This document shows positions 5,327 to 7,395 of a stretch of DNA of 7,395 nucleotides, piece after piece. The position numbers were made by a program, and so were the translations under genes. Numbering within the stretch: position 1 is the stretch's first letter; each line of letters starts with the position of its first letter. The stretch is from Spirochaetota bacterium (lineage in GTDB: Bacteria > Spirochaetota > GWE2-31-10 > MWDO01). Below the pieces are notes generated by a model that did not search any database, had not been told where the DNA came from, and was given only the letters and a program-made list of their open reading frames with translations. Location of the stretch: NCBI GenBank assembly GCA_017998755.1, contig JAGOCL010000122.1:1-7395 (forward strand), in the 5' to 3' direction.

Positions 5327-6712
5327 GTGGACAAGAAAATCAGTATAGATTATTCATATACTAATCCTTTTATCGACGATTCAAAGATAGACGGCTATAT
5401 GGATGAAGTTAAAAAAGCGATGAATACGCTTTTGAAAGGAACGGGAAGCGGAGCGGATTTCTTGGGATGGAGAGAACTACCGAACGAACGTCTTCAAAGC
5501 CAAGAGCTAAGTAAGATTATCGAAGTTGGAAATGAAATAAACGAAAAAGCCGATTTACTGATCTGCGTTGGAATCGGCGGAAGTTATCTCGGAGCGAAAG
5601 CGGTTCTTGAAGCCTTATCGCATCCTTTTTATAACTATCTGTCAAAAAACGATAGAAAAGGTCCTAAAATTCTTTTTGCCGGTCAAAATATAAGCGGCAG
5701 TTGGCTATCCGCGGTTTTAGACGAAATTGATAAAGTAGATTCGGTATATGTGAACGTTATATCTAAGTCCGGAACTACTACCGAACCGGGAATTGCATTT
5801 AGAAGTCTAAAGAGCAAACTCGAAAAGAAATACGGTAAAATTGAAGCGGCAAAAAAAATAATTGCGACGACCGACGCAAAAAAAGGCGCTTTAAGAACTT
5901 TGGCAAATAACGAAGGTTATCGGACCTTTATTATTCCGGACGACGTCGGCGGAAGATTCTCCGTATTAACTCCCGTCGGTTTGCTTCCTATAGTTAGCGC
6001 CGGTATCGACGCTTCAAAATTGTTAAAAGGAGCTTTAGAAGCTTCTGTTTATGGAAAAGAACAAGACGTTTTAAAAAATCCCGCGGCGACGTACGCTATG
6101 ATAAGAAATTTATTGCTTAAAAGCGGTTATCATACCGAGATATTAGTAAATTACGAGCCGGCGCTACATTACTTTAGCGAGTGGTGGAAACAACTTTACG
6201 GAGAAAGCGAAGGTAAAAACGGCAAGGGGATTTTTACGGCTAGCGTAGATTTTACGTCAGATTTGCATTCGATGGGTCAATGGATACAAGACGGGCAGAG
6301 ATTTATTTTTGAAACGACTTTAAACGTCGTCAATCCTATTAGCGATCTAAAAGTTGCGTCCGATAAAGACGATCTTGACGGTATGGAATTTCTTGCCGGA
6401 AAAACATACGAAGATATTAACAAAAAAGCTATGCAGGGGACTCTGATCGCTCATTACGAAGGAAAAGTTCCAAATATGATCGTTAATATTCCGGAGTTAA
6501 ATTCTAATTATCTCGGTCAACTGATTTATATGTTTGAACAAGCTTGCGGGATTTCCGGGTATCTTTTGGGAGTAAATCCTTTCGATCAACCGGGAGTCGA
6601 GGCTTATAAGAAAAATATGTTCGCTCTGCTAAATAAACCCGGCTCTGAAAGCGCTAAAAAACTTCTCGATGAGAAAATGGCTTCTATGCCTTCGGGTAAA
6701 ATTACAAAATGA
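5327..6712 (+). CDS. pgi: Glucose-6-phosphate isomerase
   Basis: This enzyme interconverts glucose-6-phosphate and fructose-6-phosphate in glycolysis and gluconeogenesis. The protein is 461 residues, the short form typical of Firmicutes and Thermotoga-like bacteria, against about 550 in E. coli. It shows FLGWRELP near residue 45, GIGGSYLGA (82-90), the SIS phosphate-binding SKSGTTTEP (146-154), VPDD-like IIPDDVGGRFSVLTPVGLLP, QLYGESEGK with catalytic Glu293, LHSMGQW with His314, and the family signature NPFDQPGVEAYKK with Lys428. All catalytic residues are present. The start is GTG 5327, because GAGGAG at 5314-5319 lies 7 nt upstream; an in-frame TTG at 5312 would place the ribosome-binding site inside the gene. 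It is the third gene of the nfeD-qmcA operon (38-bp gap) and is followed by a strong terminator. Sharing a transcript with membrane-microdomain genes is unusual and may be positional only. Confidence 0.97.
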   Translation: MDKKISIDYSYTNPFIDDSKIDGYMDEVKKAMNTLLKGTGSGADFLGWRELPNERLQSQELSKIIEVGNEINEKADLLICVGIGGSYLGAKAVLEALSHPFYNYLSKNDRKGPKILFAGQNISGSWLSAVLDEIDKVDSVYVNVISKSGTTTEPGIAFRSLKSKLEKKYGKIEAAKKIIATTDAKKGALRTLANNEGYRTFIIPDDVGGRFSVLTPVGLLPIVSAGIDASKLLKGALEASVYGKEQDVLKNPAATYAMIRNLLLKSGYHTEILVNYEPALHYFSEWWKQLYGESEGKNGKGIFTASVDFTSDLHSMGQWIQDGQRFIFETTLNVVNPISDLKVASDKDDLDGMEFLAGKTYEDINKKAMQGTLIAHYEGKVPNMIVNIPELNSNYLGQLIYMFEQACGISGYLLGVNPFDQPGVEAYKKNMFALLNKPGSESAKKLLDEKMASMPSGKITK

Positions 6713-6724
6713 TATAAATATTAA

Positions 6725-6751
6725 GCCGTCTCAATAGACGGCCTTTTTTTT
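6725..6751 (+). terminator. Intrinsic terminator of the nfeD-qmcA-pgi operon
   Basis: GCCGTCT (6725-6731) pairs perfectly with AGACGGC (6736-6742) around the tetraloop CAAT. One C and then eight T residues (6744-6751) follow. It begins 12 bp after the pgi stop codon and is a textbook rho-independent terminator. Confidence 0.93.
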
Positions 6752-6810
6752 AATATTTATTTACGGTTATTCTGAAAAATCTTTTTTCTGCGTAAAAAAC
6801 AATATATTTA

Positions 6811-6837
6811 TTGAATATTTTATAATTATGCTATAAT
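6811..6837 (+). promoter_or_regulatory. Promoter of the Nudix gene (extended -10)
   Basis: A perfect TATAAT at 6832-6837 is preceded by TGC, which gives the extended -10 TGnTATAAT. The best -35, TTGAAT at 6811-6816, has a short 15-bp spacer, so the extended -10 probably does most of the work. Initiation near 6844 leaves about 30 nt of leader. Confidence 0.65.
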
Positions 6838-6874
6838 ATTGTTTTTATAATTAGGTTTTAAGAGGGGTTGTTTG

Positions 6875-7282
6875 ATGAAGAATCTGATAAACGTTTCTGC
6901 GGCATTTCTTATCAAAGATAAAAAAGTTTTAGTTGTTCAAAAAAACGAAAAAAGCGCTCATCCGCTTAAATGGGAGTTTCCCGGCGGTAAGTTAATCGGC
7001 GATGAAAAATTTGACGAAGCTCTTATCAGAGAGATGAAAGAAGAACTGGGGTTAAAAGTTAAAGCGGTTCAAGAGCTGGGGAGTATTGAATACGATACGG
7101 AAAACGACGTTACGATAATTATGTTTATCATAGCGGAATCCGACGCCGCCGACATTAAGCTGTTTGTACATAAAGATTACAAATTCTGCTCGTACGACGA
7201 ACTCAAATCTTTGGATATGCTTATACCCGATAAGATGTTCGTCGAACAATATGAAGAGGAAATAAAAAAATTTATTTCTTAA
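6875..7282 (+). CDS. MutT-like Nudix hydrolase
   Basis: Nudix enzymes cleave nucleoside diphosphates linked to another group, using Mg2+. This 135-residue protein has a complete Nudix box starting at Gly38: G-x5-E44-x7-R52-E-M-K-E56-E57-L-G-L. It is preceded by WEFPGGK (33-39), the MutT form associated with (d)NTP and often 8-oxo-dGTP cleanup. The N-terminal strand INVSAAFLIKDKKVLVVQK and the C-terminal YDELKSLDML segment fit the MutT fold and length. The substrate cannot be read from sequence: oxidised dGTP, dCTP or another nucleotide are all possible. ATG 6875 is chosen over the in-frame TTG at 6872 because GAGGGG (6862-6867) is 7 nt from the ATG. It is a single gene between the pgi terminator and the isocitrate dehydrogenase gene. 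Its last 11 bp, including its stop codon, overlap that gene's 3' end on the other strand. Confidence 0.92.
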   Translation: MKNLINVSAAFLIKDKKVLVVQKNEKSAHPLKWEFPGGKLIGDEKFDEALIREMKEELGLKVKAVQELGSIEYDTENDVTIIMFIIAESDAADIKLFVHKDYKFCSYDELKSLDMLIPDKMFVEQYEEEIKKFIS

Positions 7283-7395
7283 AGTTACCTATTATTTCTC
7301 GGGCGAACTCGGAGCATTTTATCTCGGTAGCGCCTTCCATCATTCTGGCAAGATCGTAAGTAACTTTCTTGGATTTTATAGCTTTTTCCATTCCG
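7272..7395 (-). CDS. icd: Isocitrate dehydrogenase, C-terminal fragment (5' part outside window)
   Basis: The last 40 codons of a minus-strand gene enter from the right edge and end at a TAA at 7274-7272. The peptide contains GMEKAIKSKKVTYDLARMMEG and then ATEIKCSEFAREIIGNFKK. This matches the C-terminus of bacterial NADP-type isocitrate dehydrogenases such as E. coli Icd (pattern GMEGAIxAKTVTYDFERLMDGA, then LLKCSEF and AIIENM). The enzyme oxidatively decarboxylates isocitrate to 2-oxoglutarate in the TCA cycle. The active site lies outside the window, so cofactor preference and completeness cannot be judged. It ends with FKK, slightly past the usual end. It is convergent with the Nudix gene, with an 11-bp overlap and no terminator between them. 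Confidence 0.85.
   Translation of the reverse strand, partial: GMEKAIKSKKVTYDLARMMEGATEIKCSEFAREIIGNFKK

Noticed and set aside
1..7395. Mobile element, CRISPR array, toxin-antitoxin pair or riboswitch
   Set aside because: I saw no transposase, terminal inverted repeats, spaced repeats, paired small genes or recognisable riboswitch core. No gap without a gene exceeds about 225 bp.

Overview
This 7.4-kb window is chromosomal DNA from an AT-rich bacterium. It shows strong Shine-Dalgarno sites, sigma70-type promoters, intergenic DNA made almost wholly of A and T, and a tRNA gene without an encoded CCA. Every gene is housekeeping or metabolic. I see no phage, transposon, CRISPR array or defence gene. 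The phylum cannot be fixed by eye. A single-chain (homodimer-type) glycyl-tRNA synthetase, an insertion-bearing QmcA-like stomatin and a short Firmicutes-style phosphoglucose isomerase would fit several low-GC lineages, for example Elusimicrobiota/Endomicrobia or spirochaete-like bacteria. That placement is a guess.

Layout from left to right. The left edge holds the first 405 codons of glyS (minus strand; its C-terminus lies outside). An AT-rich divergent gap (1218-1439) follows, then a small secreted protein of DUF4878/NTF2-like appearance (plus, 1440-1856). That gene converges, across a hairpin, on a tRNA-Pro(GGG) gene (minus, 1945-2020). Upstream of the tRNA on the same strand is a long, unusual NagB-family protein (minus, 2094-3068). 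It is divergent from a small PF04008 'adenosine-specific kinase' family gene (plus, 3264-3746), and both have good promoters. Next comes a compact plus-strand operon: nfeD-like (3819-4256), qmcA-like SPFH/stomatin (4308-5288) and pgi (5327-6712). It begins at a near-consensus promoter and ends at a classic intrinsic terminator (6725-6751). A MutT-like Nudix hydrolase (6875-7282) with its own extended -10 promoter follows. It overlaps tail-to-tail with the 3' end of an isocitrate dehydrogenase gene (minus, 7272 to the right edge).

How the genes fit together. NagB-type deaminases make fructose-6-phosphate from glucosamine-6-phosphate, and phosphoglucose isomerase interconverts fructose-6-phosphate with glucose-6-phosphate, so two neighbouring units meet at the same sugar phosphate. 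Isocitrate dehydrogenase adds a TCA-cycle step. GlyS and tRNA-Pro serve translation. NfeD and QmcA form a known membrane-quality/microdomain pair. The Nudix enzyme probably cleans the nucleotide pool.

The feature most worth a second look is the NagB-family protein. It carries about 40 extra residues in mid-protein and has Arg where the family has its catalytic-site Asp (GVGGRGH instead of GxGxDGH), so its activity should not be assumed. A second is a 12-bp direct repeat with a 19-bp period across the nfeD-qmcA-pgi promoter. I found no convincing new multi-gene system.
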